Of a stretch of 64,000 nt of DNA, positions 11,166-23,633 are shown one piece after another. The stretch spans positions 1-64,000 of the forward strand of contig CANTFL010001453.1 of NCBI GenBank assembly GCA_947650285.1. Direction: 5' to 3'. Position numbers and translations under genes: made by a program. The notes below the pieces were generated by a model that worked only from the letters and a program-made list of their open reading frames with translations, was not told where the DNA came from and made no database searches. Source of the stretch: Hyaloperonospora brassicae (Eukaryota; Oomycota; Peronosporomycetes; Peronosporales; Peronosporaceae). Numbering within the stretch: position 1 is the stretch's first letter; each line of letters starts with the position of its first letter.

Positions 11166-14100
11166 GAGTGGGTATCTTTATCCCGTTGTTAATTAGGATC
11201 GTGTTCTGTACGTTTAAATCGCAAACAAAACTCGATAATATGGAGGTGTTAAGGCATTCGACTTTAATTCATCATGCTTTCGTTAATCAAATTTAGGCAA
11301 TCAAATTGGCTTGCTGGTTCTTATCATGAGAAAATGATACAATATTTCCTGCGCTGTACTCCAGCTTTGTTGGTTTCATCTCAGTAAAGTCCAGCAGAAA
11401 GGCAAGCTCGCGAGCGTAATTTAATATGGTATCTTTGCTAGGTTCGTGCATAAAGATAGATCCTTTTAACGGAGCAGTCGATAAATTATCCTTCATTGAA
11501 TTCAAGCTGAAGTCTTACACGACATACAAGAAACTTTTTTGAGGAAGTCGACGAGGCTTATCTCTTCTTTCGTTGATGCTATAATATGATTTTGATGACT
11601 CATTACCTTGACATCGTCTTGTAATTTGCTCTCCGTATATCCTATTGGACCAGTGGGGCAGCTTCTTAAGCAATAGAGTGTCTTCTATAACTCCGTGCAC
11701 GCTGTCGTGGCCGCTGCCGAGTGGCTCGATGTCCTGCTGATGTCTCCGCCGTCATTCTCGACATGCGTGGTATGTTTCGGATGATGATCAGCAAGCTGAC
11801 CATCACACCTATTCGAAACCCTCTCCGTCAGCTCCGTGGAAATTCGTTGATCTTTTCGTCCTATAACACTGGCTTGACTATTGAAACTACGCGCGTCCCT
11901 GTTGATCGGACATTGTGTACTCTTAGTTTCTTTATTTCGACGAAGGATGGCAAGTGGGAGTGATAAAACGGTCGTTTCACAGCCGGTGTTAGCTAAAATA
12001 ACTAGTTGTCACTCAAATTCTTATTTTTCTGTAAAAATGCTTTGTCTAAGTTATGATCTTGTACCAGAAATTGCCAATCTATGTACTTCAAAAATTGCAC
12101 ACACATATCCTTCATCTCGTGGTAGCGTGTCGTGTGGCATTCACACGAATATATATATGGCGGATATGCTTAATCCTACCGTCGTCGCTTTTACTATCTT
12201 GTGGTATATAATTGTGTCAAGTAGGGTGGGTAAATGACGAACCCACATTTTGTACGTGGATCCAAGTGGAAGTCGACGCTGCACTATGAGCACCATATAC
12301 ACCTTTTGATCGATGATCTTAGTGTCTCTAGATCCTCCTGTGGACTCTCTTCCCCACTTCTATTCGTCGACGTCTTTTGCCGACTTCAGCCTTGATACGA
12401 TCAATTCATCAGGTACATTCGCCTAAAATAAAATGTTTATAGAACGATTCCAGACAGTATCATAATATCTGTTTCAAAAATGCAGCATGATCAATACTCA
12501 AAATTCATAGACCACCCTTCACCCAAGGGTCATCTTGACTGTTGTCTTGACGTCGTTACCACATTTAGCGTTTTGATTCCTTGTGCGTCAATATGCTTGT
12601 CCGTGATTATTTGACCCTTCAGCTTTTGTTTTCAGTGCGAACTACTAAAAGATCGTCGAGATATAAACTCCGATGTAAAGCAGTATATTAGTCCGTTCAT
12701 CATTCGCTTCCCATATTACAAATGCTCTTGTTCTCACTATACGATCAATCTTTTGGACGACCCCCATCCTTGTTGCTTCCCTTGTAATAAGTCAGTGATT
12801 CATCCGATTTCATCTGTCGCCGAGAGTTAGGTGATGCGCCCATCCGAGCCATCGCTATCTCACCATTAACGCATCAGTCATGCGGGCGATTTCAGTTAAT
12901 CTTTCATTCTTATCTATTCAAACACGTCAACGCTGGGCCTTCTGATGTGTCCAGGAATATCGAGCGTTAATCCGTGTCGGCCTCTAGTCCCACTATATGT
13001 GGCAGCACGTTGTTTCCCAACCCAGTACAAGTCGGCGGAACTCCTAGTTTATATTGTCTGGCATGTATATGTGTTGAAGCTCATCAATAACAGCTGTATG
13101 CTCAATGATTAGCTTGACGAACATACTAAGCCTTTCAGAATCTGTAAAACATTTACTTAAGCCTGCGTCTGCACTTGTTGGCAGAACTTATCTAGGCGTA
13201 AGAGATAATAATCGTCCTTGACTGCTGCACCACACGCTCCCTAAAACCTTAAGATAGGCGTTTTCTAAAGTGGGCTTGTCGGTGAAGCTGGTAAACTTAT
13301 GACAATAATTAAATCGTTAACTATGATATCATTGCACGCACGCCTGAATTATAGAGTTCAAACCAGATCGTGCTAGCTCGCCGCATTCCGTAGATGACGT
13401 CACTCTTGCTAACAACTTCCACACAATCGGTGGCAGGGTCCGACTCTAGTTGTTTGTGTGGTTGAAGTCGCTTTCATTTTCCCACGAATCGTAATGGTGG
13501 GCGTGTTGACTATATTTAATTTGTCAAAATGTAACTCGCATTTTCGTTTGTAGTTGCTGTTGCAAAAGTGGTACGGCGGCTATTTACGCACTCGTATCGT
13601 CATTCACGTCCTTTGCGTCGAAGTTGTTTGTATTCTGATAAATTCATGTGTTTTACGCCTCAACCGGTGATCTAATCGGTGATCATTGTGTCTGTTATCA
13701 CTTCCATTCTCCGATTGACGCGTATCGTCATTTTTATTGTCTCTACGACGACTGATGCGGGACTCGTATATGCGAATTTGGACACTCGGCTATTGCTCGT
13801 TCGATCCCGCTGCTTTTTTCGCTTTTATCCTAGCAGTCGATGATTAATGATGTGCTTCAAAAAATGCATATTAACAATTTGTCGCGTGTAGATGGATTTT
13901 TAAATGGTTGTCTCCACAATCAAGCAAGTAGTGCTCCACATGGTCTACAGAATGGTCTACAACTTGCTTGTATTAAATCTGCGCTGCGCTTGCATATCCA
14001 TTTGGCTGTGTAGGAATATGCACGCATCTTCGGATTACTGACGTTTAATAGAGTATTATTTAACCCTTGCCAGCCGACCGCAATGTGAACAGTAGTCCTC

Positions 14101-16268
14101 TTAGTACGCCTTGCTGAGCAACATACATGTCCGTTGCGTTTTCCTCGACAACTGTCGGTAACAACTCTTGGCGGTCTTTTCCATCGAGAATGGCTCACAC
14201 CGGTCGATCTGGAATTCGCCCATTCCTTTCATCTTGTAAGTAGACGTCTTGATTTATTTAAGGATCTCGTTGGACCTGTATCTTCATCTTTCCAATTTGG
14301 CAATCTTACTTGGATGAACATGCGAATGTATCCCGACAACTTGTCGTCGTTCACTCACAGATCCTGCAGAGCTCAACCGCAAACTAAAGTATTTCGTCGA
14401 ATTACTTCCGCGTTGTTGCCAAATTCGATCTATATCATCATCGTAGACGTCGTCGTCGTAGAGTCCTTGTTTTTTTAAATCATTCGTTAAGTTTTCCTTC
14501 TTGTCAGAGAGATGACCTTGGTGTTTCTATGTAGACGTCATCTACGTAAGGCAATTTTTCTTCTTGGAATATACTACTAAGTCCGTTTTATCTTGATCAT
14601 ATCTGTGAGTATTTGTCCACGCTTAAGTCTCGCTAGCCCGTGCTTTTGACTCACAACGCAATGGTATCGGTGTCTTTTATTTCTACAATGAAGACGTCTT
14701 CTTACAGCTTTTGTAACGTAAGTGTGGTGCTTGGTATTGCATCAATTTCTAAATACTACACATAGCTTAGAATGTCCATTTCTGTATCTTTTTGTCTACC
14801 ACACGTGAGTTTACTATTGCTTCCTCCCGTTTGAAATCCTGTGACGCCTTGCACTTGTTTTTCATCACACGAAAAAGGTAGACATTGTGAGCCAATATTA
14901 TCCTAATGCTTGAAACGGTGCAGGTCATATACAGCATGGTGCTAAGTTTCGCTTGTCTTGCTCAAGCAGAACGAGCTATGTCGAGCTTTTAAATTCACCT
15001 GCTCTGCTCTTCTCTTTAGCAATTTGAAGGAGGATCAGATTCGCTGGTAAAGTTGCGATACTCTTCGAGGCCGGAAAAATGCCGATTGAAGACCTTTTAA
15101 ACACATCTCAGTTCGTCGTCGTCGGCCTTTTCATGCTCAGATCACACAGTGTTTCTCACCGCTTGTGCGTGTTTCTCCTTTATTGTATGTACGTGATTTA
15201 TACGCCTTGCGGGTAGCATACGCTAAAATTCATCTTCCTCAAGTAGTCCTTGTTAATGTAATTGTCTCTCTCATCTTGCTACTACTTTCCATGGCCATCC
15301 CCTTTCAGCTTGTCGATTCCAGAATCTCGCTTCTCTTCAAACTTTACGATATTGTCGTTCGGTATCGCCTGTATTGACGCTGCGTGCGACGATTTCTTTT
15401 CAGTCGCTAATATCCAGCTGCTTAACAAATTCGATTTGGTGACCCTATCCCTCGCAGTTGCTTGCTCGATTCCTACTTAATTACTGCGCACTCCGAAATT
15501 TGGTGTTGGGAATCCGTTGTAATATAGTAGTTATTCAAATCGGTAAGCTCACGGTCTTAAAGTACTAACATAGCTATTGCCAAGTTGAGTTCCGCGACAC
15601 GGGCTGGTATGCTTTGAGATATCCCTAAACGGTTCATTACGTCGAGTTCAGTTGTGGCTTTCGCTCAACGAACTACCTTCAATTTATCTACTAAAAACCA
15701 GCATGTATTCTACATCCTCTGCACCTATCTTTTTCTGTGACCTCACACCGGAAGGTGAAAGCGGACGCCTACAGTGCTTTTACAGGTCACCAGGCTCAGT
15801 GTACGCCGATAAAAACTACGTATTTTCTTCTAATAAGGCTCACTGGCTGATCTCCGGACAAGCCAGTTCGCGGTGGTCGTCTGTAGGGTCACTGGCTTGT
15901 CAATAAACAAGGCTTTACACAATCCCTTTGTTAAAATTTACCTGCATGTCGACGACATGACCCCTTATTTCGAATGTAGCAAGCGCTGCAAAAACAGGGC
16001 CTTCCGAAGAATTTAGCGATACCAGTCGATACCTATACAAGCTATGCCTGTAAAGGTTTGACGGCAGGCATAATCTAGACCGTACAAGGTCTTACAATGA
16101 ATGTACGCGTGTCTCGGACTTATAATCTCTGCACTGTATTAGTTTATCGCTCGTGCTCTCACTAAACAGTTGATTGATTCTATGTTTTCTCCTCTTTTCT
16201 TGTCTGTTAACTAGATGCAACAATTTTCGTCTATCATCTCTCACTCTGCACAACGGTCTATAATCATT
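11166..16268. other. eroded DNA, T/C-rich on the plus strand
   Basis: About 5 kb with no recognisable gene. Frames such as 11,881-12,237 plus and 13,920-14,198 minus lack domain signatures. The pyrimidine bias on the plus strand continues from 7.4 kb. This is probably the upstream (gag/leader) side of the decayed minus-strand retroelement whose RT lies at 11 kb. Confidence 0.3.
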
Positions 16269-16385
16269 GACATCGAGGTCACCGACCTCCAATTCGGCAA
16301 CTTGCGGTTTGATAACCTCGACTTCGGTAACCCCGACGTCAATGACCTCCAAATAAACGACCTCTAGTTCGACGGTATCCACTTC
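16269..16385. repeat. 15-bp tandem array, pentapeptide-like
   Basis: Seven imperfect 15-bp units in exact register run from 16,281 to 16,385, with a partial unit before them. They follow the pattern N-R-Y-RAC-CTC-YAN-TTC. Read on the plus strand the units give pentapeptides such as TDLQF, GNLRF, DNLDF, NDLQI, with one unit carrying a stop. Read on the minus strand a 116-codon open frame (16,092-16,442) gives xELEV-type units. The 15-bp period keeps any frame, as in pentapeptide-repeat proteins or a coding minisatellite. No start or gene context supports expression. Confidence 0.6.
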
Positions 16386-19300
16386 GACATTTTCTAATTT
16401 GATGAACTCTCTTTTGACGACTTTTTGTAAAATGCCGACCAATCAGTCTATCAGCGATCGAGGTCATAGGAATTTTTTCACTCAAATCTTTTTCAAGGCA
16501 GACGTTTTTTTTCTATGCAATGGCGATACGTACCAAATTGTTAGGATCGATCGCTTCCCGGAACCAGCTTTAGGGGATGATCACGATCAATATCTAATAT
16601 CTAGGGTTGATCAAATATTATGATCCGTATCTAGGAGTGATGGCAATTATGAGGGTGCAAGTCGCTGAGCGAAAGCTATGATAGCGTTAGCATATCAAAA
16701 ATGGGCTGCGACGCTCGTATCGAGACATTATAACTTAATCGACCGCAAACGATCGTGAACAATGCCAGCAATTGGGCAATATATGCTGCATTACCAAAAG
16801 GATACGAATGCGTGTTCTGCACGATCGCGTTTCCTGCCGCATGTTTTTGACAAAAAGATTATAATATAATAAACTCAAGGTGTAAGCCCTATGATATAGA
16901 ATCAATATCTGTTTTAGCATATTTTACCCCGTGGCATCACAGTGTTAGGCCGGTACTCAATTTTACTTTAGTCACTACAGTCCTTCGGTCTGAACGAGAA
17001 GATAGATAGATGCGCCGCGCTACAATTAAATTGGACACTGGATATTTGCCGATGTAAGAAGGATGAAGACGATATACTGGACACACTATTATTACCCCTC
17101 GACGTGTGGTGGATTATTGCTGATCGAAATAGCTCCACAAAATCATCCAAGGCAAGCTATACGCATGCCACCACTTACGGTCGAAGAAAGTAGAAACCAT
17201 ATATGACTGGTTCTGATAAAACAACTCAGACGAAGAAGAAGGGCTCAACTTGGAGCGCGATCGTTTAAAAATTTCATGTACGGCCGAACGTCGCATCAGA
17301 GTCTGAGTTCTTACTGACATCACGGTCAACGAGTAAGAGTGTAGAAAACTACTTCTACGCTTTGATCTGATGAGTAACCAGTACGGAAAACTGGGAATGA
17401 TCTGAGGAGATTAAAATTTGGTGATCATGCATATGCATAGCGAGACTGACTGCAAGACATCTGACGTACAACAGATGCGGCGTGAGGCGATAACGGCGCA
17501 CATATGACACTTAATCCACGATATTCTTCATGTAAAAATTAAATGGAATAGAAGCGCAGACTGGCTAATAAGTGAAGCTCTATAGAGTAAGAAGGTTTTG
17601 GTGGTGATTATCGATTGAATTCATGATAATATTATCCCTTTTAATCAATTGAAATGAATTATTGTTATTACGCAATACGTTTAATGCGATAAAGGTAGCC
17701 GTGGACACCCAGTTAGCCGTAAGATGACATTAGCATCCGCAAATTTATAAAGAAGAGATGGAGATCAAGACACATATGAGCTGCATCAGACCAGTAGAGG
17801 ATACTGAGATTTAGGTCTCCAGCTATCGTATATATTTGACTTAAAGTTTATCCGCGCTGAGCTCAGCTATCGCAAAGATTTGGACTTTAATTAGCGTCAA
17901 TTTATCTATGTGATCAGGACGATAAAATTTTCTACCGACATAGATATACCACGACGTCCAAATATCATGCAAAGCCGATTAATTCGTTTGAATGTAGGTA
18001 TAGTAGCAAGATATTACCATTGATCCTGTACAAACTTATAGGGTGGCCTTCAGGGATTAGGCCGCACCGAACAACTAATTTAGTAATAGGTTTCTGCTAA
18101 GATGGTATCGAAGTGCTCAGCATATTGTCAAAATATATGTTAATTGTAAAATAGGCAAAAGACGCCGTGTATCCACTGGGCTCGTGTTAGTGACGTACCT
18201 GTTACAAGTTGTGACATAAATTCATATTATATCACCGTCGCGATCTTAAACTTCATTAACAGAGCCGAATAACTCGAGCAATTCATTTTTTGGTTATTAA
18301 ATTGCAAATACGAGTGCGTGCCGAATCGGACAGACGATCGCAGAAATGACGAGTAATGTGTGTTTATACAATATGGCGCAAGTGAAGAGCTCGTCAGCCA
18401 TGGCACATGTTAAATTTGATCCCTCTTTTATATATTATCGCGTACCTGAGACAACAAAAATCCAAGGCTTACAGGACACAAGTAAACGGTACGGCCTTAC
18501 GTATGGTCCAAATGTTGACTCGGGCCTATAAGATGTATGTATGTGATAAAAGTAAGTAAGCAAAATGGACGAATATGTCGAATTACTGACATCACGTGAT
18601 TGAGACTGCACACGATTGAGTACGGGGAGACACCTCGTTTTACTTCATTTACGGTAGGGTCTCACGACAAATTCGAGAGCAAATGCCTCGTTTAGGATGT
18701 ACGTCATCATGAAACAATGATTATCGGCGGTATAGGTATGACAATAAATTACATTGTTATGTTGCACGGGATTTGGTGAACGATCGACTGGAAGTGTCAA
18801 TTTTATGGTCACAAGGGCCGGCATAATCTAGATCTCGGCATGGTCAATAATCAGCGAGTCGTAATTGTGGCTATAATTTGATTCTGCTAAACAACAATAC
18901 ACCCGCTATTAGGCGCATGTAACGCACAGACTATGTTGGGTGGTCGTTAAATGCGCTGAATACGCGATTAGGCTAAGAGGCGTCGATTCATCATAGCAGC
19001 AATTTCCAATGGTGCATCAGGCGATATTAAAACTGGGAAAGTTGTTTTCAGATCGCCCAACGGAACGGCTGAGAGATAAGGATATTAATCGTGGTTATTA
19101 AGAGAAATTTTGATGACAGAAAACTGTAAGATTTACATGTACGAAATGGAATGTATAGAACTATAGTTGTTACAGATGCGCGACGATCGATTTATAATAA
19201 TCATTACGGCAGGTCGCATGAATAAATTTGGTTTATTAAATAGGTTGTAGCGATTTATCATGATTGGCCGAATAAATATAATTTAATTGTGGCGCGCTGA

Positions 19301-22300
19301 TACAAGATTTTGATCGCGGTTGCCTGTAGAACAGTTGAACTAAAGTAATGAGTTGCACGACGAAGATGTTTCGAATGAGCGCCTCATAAATTTCAAATGT
19401 GACAGGATACAAATGAGGTTTTGTAATATGGTGGAAATGAGATTATGTAAAGAGTGTAACGATAAAAGGTTCTATAAAATCGGGTTGCGACGTAAATATA
19501 TTTAGAGAAATAGAGGACGTCAATTTAAAATTTTTAGAAATTTTTAACTGGTATAGATCATAATTAATGTTTTTACTCAAGTTATTAGCTTTAACTCATT
19601 TTTCGTAATATCGTCATCAACATAGTCATGAAAAGGGAATAGCTGGATGCATAGTGACGCCAAACCGAATCAACTAGATCAAATTAAGACATCGAGGTGT
19701 GCCGCCTTTGCGGAAGAGGCTGCAGACGGGCTAGCTGGGGTGTTTCTAGGCCAATGACTTATACTAATTGCGCAACGGATCGGCTGAATCTTTGTACGTC
19801 TAAGTATTGATTATGTTTGGGATGCAGGTCTGCTCACATGTCATTCCTGTTTACCGCAGTGGATGGCTCGTATGTGCCAAAATGTTTATAAAAAAAGTGT
19901 CCAGCAGAATGTACAGATCTCAATAGTCTTTGGTTATAGCTTAAAGATTTATGGGATGGAATGTTATAGAACAGACTTCCCGATCGCGATCACGGCCTGC
20001 TCTGTCTGCGCTATTGACCGAACTAGGCTAGCTCCGGTTTATCTTGTATAGCTGGGGTGGATGCTAAGCACATATGTTAATCTTAATCATGGTGAATACG
20101 GCGAATCATTAAAAAAACATGGTTAATACCGATAAAGCCTTGTACCGTCCGGTCATTTTGGACTAAATGAGCCTATCTTTGCAATGGGATGTATTCATAC
20201 GCTTCTGGGTAATTGAAATGGAGATATCGTTGAAATGACATCTCGATATATTTACCAGCCTTTTTCGGGCGAAGTCATCTCGAGCCAACATGATGCAGAG
20301 AAGAGAAACGATTTGTTCTATGTAAACGCTTACAGAAGAATTTACGTCGTTTTCCACGACGCTGCTGAAGCTTACCCGATGCTATGATCACATATAAACT
20401 TATATAGGAGATCAGGAAACGCGCAATTGGATTCCGGTAATCCACAGGTCGTGTAATATGCGGGTTTCAGGCAAGATGGTGTACTGGATTGGGGCCTAGA
20501 GACCGTTTCCGCTTTCCCTTTTATCCCCGATACTGTAACCGCTCTCGACAAATTGCTAGTCAATTTACTTAAGGCATCGATCTTGGAAGGTCAATCGAAA
20601 TCATCCTGGGGGTCTTGGTGACCAAGTTTATGATCAGGCAGAGGATCTGGAAGTGTCGATGATGATGGTAAATCCAGTGAATACGGCCCAAAACGATGCA
20701 GCAGTAGAGGAACATCAACGAGTAGAGGAATCCGAGATAAGAATTTTGCAAGCGTACTATATCCGAAAGTGACATAAAATTCATTTGAAACAAAGTAAAA
20801 CGAGCCGAAAATATTAATTTTGCCGTCTGCTGATCATGTCGCGAGATCTCGGTAATTTTTATCTACTTGAGGCGAAGTAGCACGAGATGGTCGAGGTTTG
20901 CGTTTTTTTAATTGATCGCCGGATATACGCTTCAAATTCGCTAAAGTGCTGCCGTAGATGATAGACGGCTCATGAGACGGAGTCACCTTAGTTAACCGCC
21001 CTGACGTACGCGTTTGTATCGGAGCACTAGGTGGCGAAGAAGCGGCAGCCTGAATTGAGTTAGCATTCTGTACCGCTAGAATCCGACCAGATGGCTCAAC
21101 AAACCCCGTGATCAAGAAATCGGGCGCAAAAAGGCGCTCTAGCAATCCGTATCGCGTTCAAATCTTAGATTGCATGTGCTAGCAAAATCTCGTCAATAGG
21201 GCGGATCGCCCATGTTTCTTGGATTGTTTTGTCTCCGCGGACATCGACAATTTGGCAGATCGCATTGAACTTTGCCGACCGCGCAGGTTTCTCAGACGTC
21301 GATACTTTGGCAGATTGCAAGGATCTCGCAGGATGTGTGGTCAAAAAGAAGATATTTAACTTGTCCAATGTACATCAGAAGGTCATGATGAGGTTGCAGG
21401 AACGACCAATCCCAAATGGTACTGACCTGCGAACGATAAGAGTAAAGATCGAACTGACTGTTTCTTGACGAGCATTACGTTTACCGCTAATGCTGCGGTT
21501 GTGCAAGACGAAGCGATGGGTAATGTGGTCGGCGGGATACCAGAATGGGCTACTCAATATAGTTATGAGGCTTAACCCAGTAATACACAGCGATATCGCA
21601 AAAAGCGTTTCGTTCTTTGTGCCGACGCTAGAGACGCGTATATTTAATATCCTGTGTCGCGATCTCTCTTCTTTACTAATTTAGTTCAGCATTACTATCA
21701 TCTATCTCCGCGAGCTGAAGATCTTGCGCAATCACAACCGACGTGGGCCGCTTCTTAAAATTGTGGGTCGCCTGCTGATCTCTGAAACTGGCACGTCAAT
21801 GTCTGTTAGTGTTGGTCTCTCAGATGTCCCAGATTTTTATCAGTTGAGCTATTTTGCACTCTAGTGTTCGGTGGACGGAGTCAACTTCATGATGATACTC
21901 CTTATCGAGCGAATCGAAAATGGAGGTTGTTTAAATAAGCGCTTTCCGGTTCGTATAGGTATCGTTTTCGGGATTACATACAAAAGTATATTTAAACGCT
22001 TGACTACGTCGCCATAGGCTTGAACTTTAAGAATTCGCTATCTTTGTCGATGTTGCTCATTCTTGAATTATTTCTTGTCGAGAGCACACCGCAAGTAAAT
22101 GAATAGCTGATCGATCTTCTGCTGGATGTAGCGACGCAGCTCATATTTCGCGTCGTTTACATTAAATACCATTTAAGTTATATGGCCCCGAGGTTAGCTT
22201 TAGTGCGAAGCCTCTTAAATTAATTGCAGTTCTTACGATTGCGTATTAGAGTTCAAGCCGGTCGAAGAGAAAATTGTTAAGGTATGTGTTGAAGACGGGC

Positions 22301-22558
22301 CACACTTAAAGTGATCGCTACCTGAACGCTGGAGAGCACCTGATGCGACATTTTTAAGTTTCAGCATGGAACATACTTCAAATTATATAATATGCGCAAT
22401 AGACAATTCTTAGTGAGGGTGAGTATCCAGATGTTTCTGAAAGGTCAAACTAGACGGAATAATTAAATAAATTGAGGGTCTCGATTCAGGTCTGTCCAAA
22501 ATGACGAACAAGGGCGCTTAGACGACTACAATACTTTACTTAATCCATTCTAGACAAG
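16386..22558. other. eroded DNA, A/G-rich on the plus strand
   Basis: About 6 kb with no supported gene. From about 16.4 kb the strand bias reverses relative to 7.4-16 kb: the plus strand is now purine-rich, consistent with decayed plus-strand coding elements. All open frames are below about 105 codons and show no motifs. Confidence 0.3.
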
Positions 22559-23633
22559 AGCACCGAAATTGTTCGGTTAAGTGCAAGCTAGCATGTGTTT
22601 GATCGAATCCGCCGCCTTTGCATCGTTACTTCAGGTCAACGGGTGAAGATGACTAAAGGACCAGGACCTTCGTAATAGGGTTAAAGAATGTAGAAGGGTA
22701 AGCAGGAGGATTATTCTACGCCATACGCCGTCACGGGGACGACCGCGATCAGGTATATGATCATGATCATGGAAGCGATTACAAAAGAGGGTGCGATCGC
22801 AAGCTTTCCAGTGCGCACCACAATAAACGACCGGATCAAAATAATAGATTACGATCCCGTGCGCGATCACGATCAGAAAAGCAAGTGCGATCAGGTGATG
22901 TATTAGACAATGCGCGACTGCGATATAGATAGAGATCGCGATCGAGGACGTATTATGCAATCTGGATATACGTAAACCACACCACGCGATTCGCCACCTG
23001 CGAGTGGACGAGAACATGAAGTGGGAAACATGGCGCAAAGGGACCACAACAAGAACTGAGCCCTTGTCAGCACAGTGGTAGGTCCGGGTTGATTGGCTAA
23101 ACACAACACTGAGTTAAATTAGCATGAAGTACACCTGTCGACTTCTCCTTCGGATTGGATAACTGGCCACCTGACTTCAGAAGAACTTGAATACTCTATA
23201 CAAGTGATATTCCTGAGTTGTTTGGCCAGGGATCAAGGACTCTCAAGACAAATCCTCAACTTTTATCGGACGCAGCGACGCTGCGAAGGACACGGCACAA
23301 GCTCGAGAGAAGGCTCAAGTGTTCCGAAGGGTCAAGTGGATAAAGTATCTATATATTGAACAAGACGATCTCGTTGCGATCTGGGTGAATATTATCGAGC
23401 ACCCTACAGGCATGACCGTGGTTGTGTAAAGACTTCCACACGATCGCCTCCCAAGCTCATCACGAACACAGTCAAGTTTTACCTTGACATAAATCCACCT
23501 CGAAGAATGTAGTCCACCCTAACTACAAGTACACAATGTAAGAAAGAAAGTTTGATACACAAAAACAGAGTACCCTCTTCGACAGTCGATCGTCTGGGTG
23601 AGTTGGGGTTACAAGAATCTTGTGATCGAGACT
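22559..23633 (+). repeat. GATC-dense 1.1-kb repeat, copy b
   Basis: Same family and orientation as copies a and c by the shared 3' blocks (TTGTTTGGCCAG, ATCGAGCACC, then CCACCTCGAAG near the end), but a different subfamily. It is almost identical to copy d at 27,945-29,018, which is inverted; only a few base differences are visible over about 1 kb, and similarity fades at the inner edge. About 11 GATC sites lie within 22,740-22,960. A minus-strand open frame (22,631-23,104, 157 codons) recurs in copy d only because the DNA is duplicated; its composition is not convincing. Confidence 0.7.

Noticed and set aside
22631..23104. 157-codon frame repeated at 28,471-28,944
   Set aside because: Repeated only because the DNA is an inverted duplicate; Arg/His/Ile-rich, not protein-like, and not open in copies a and c.
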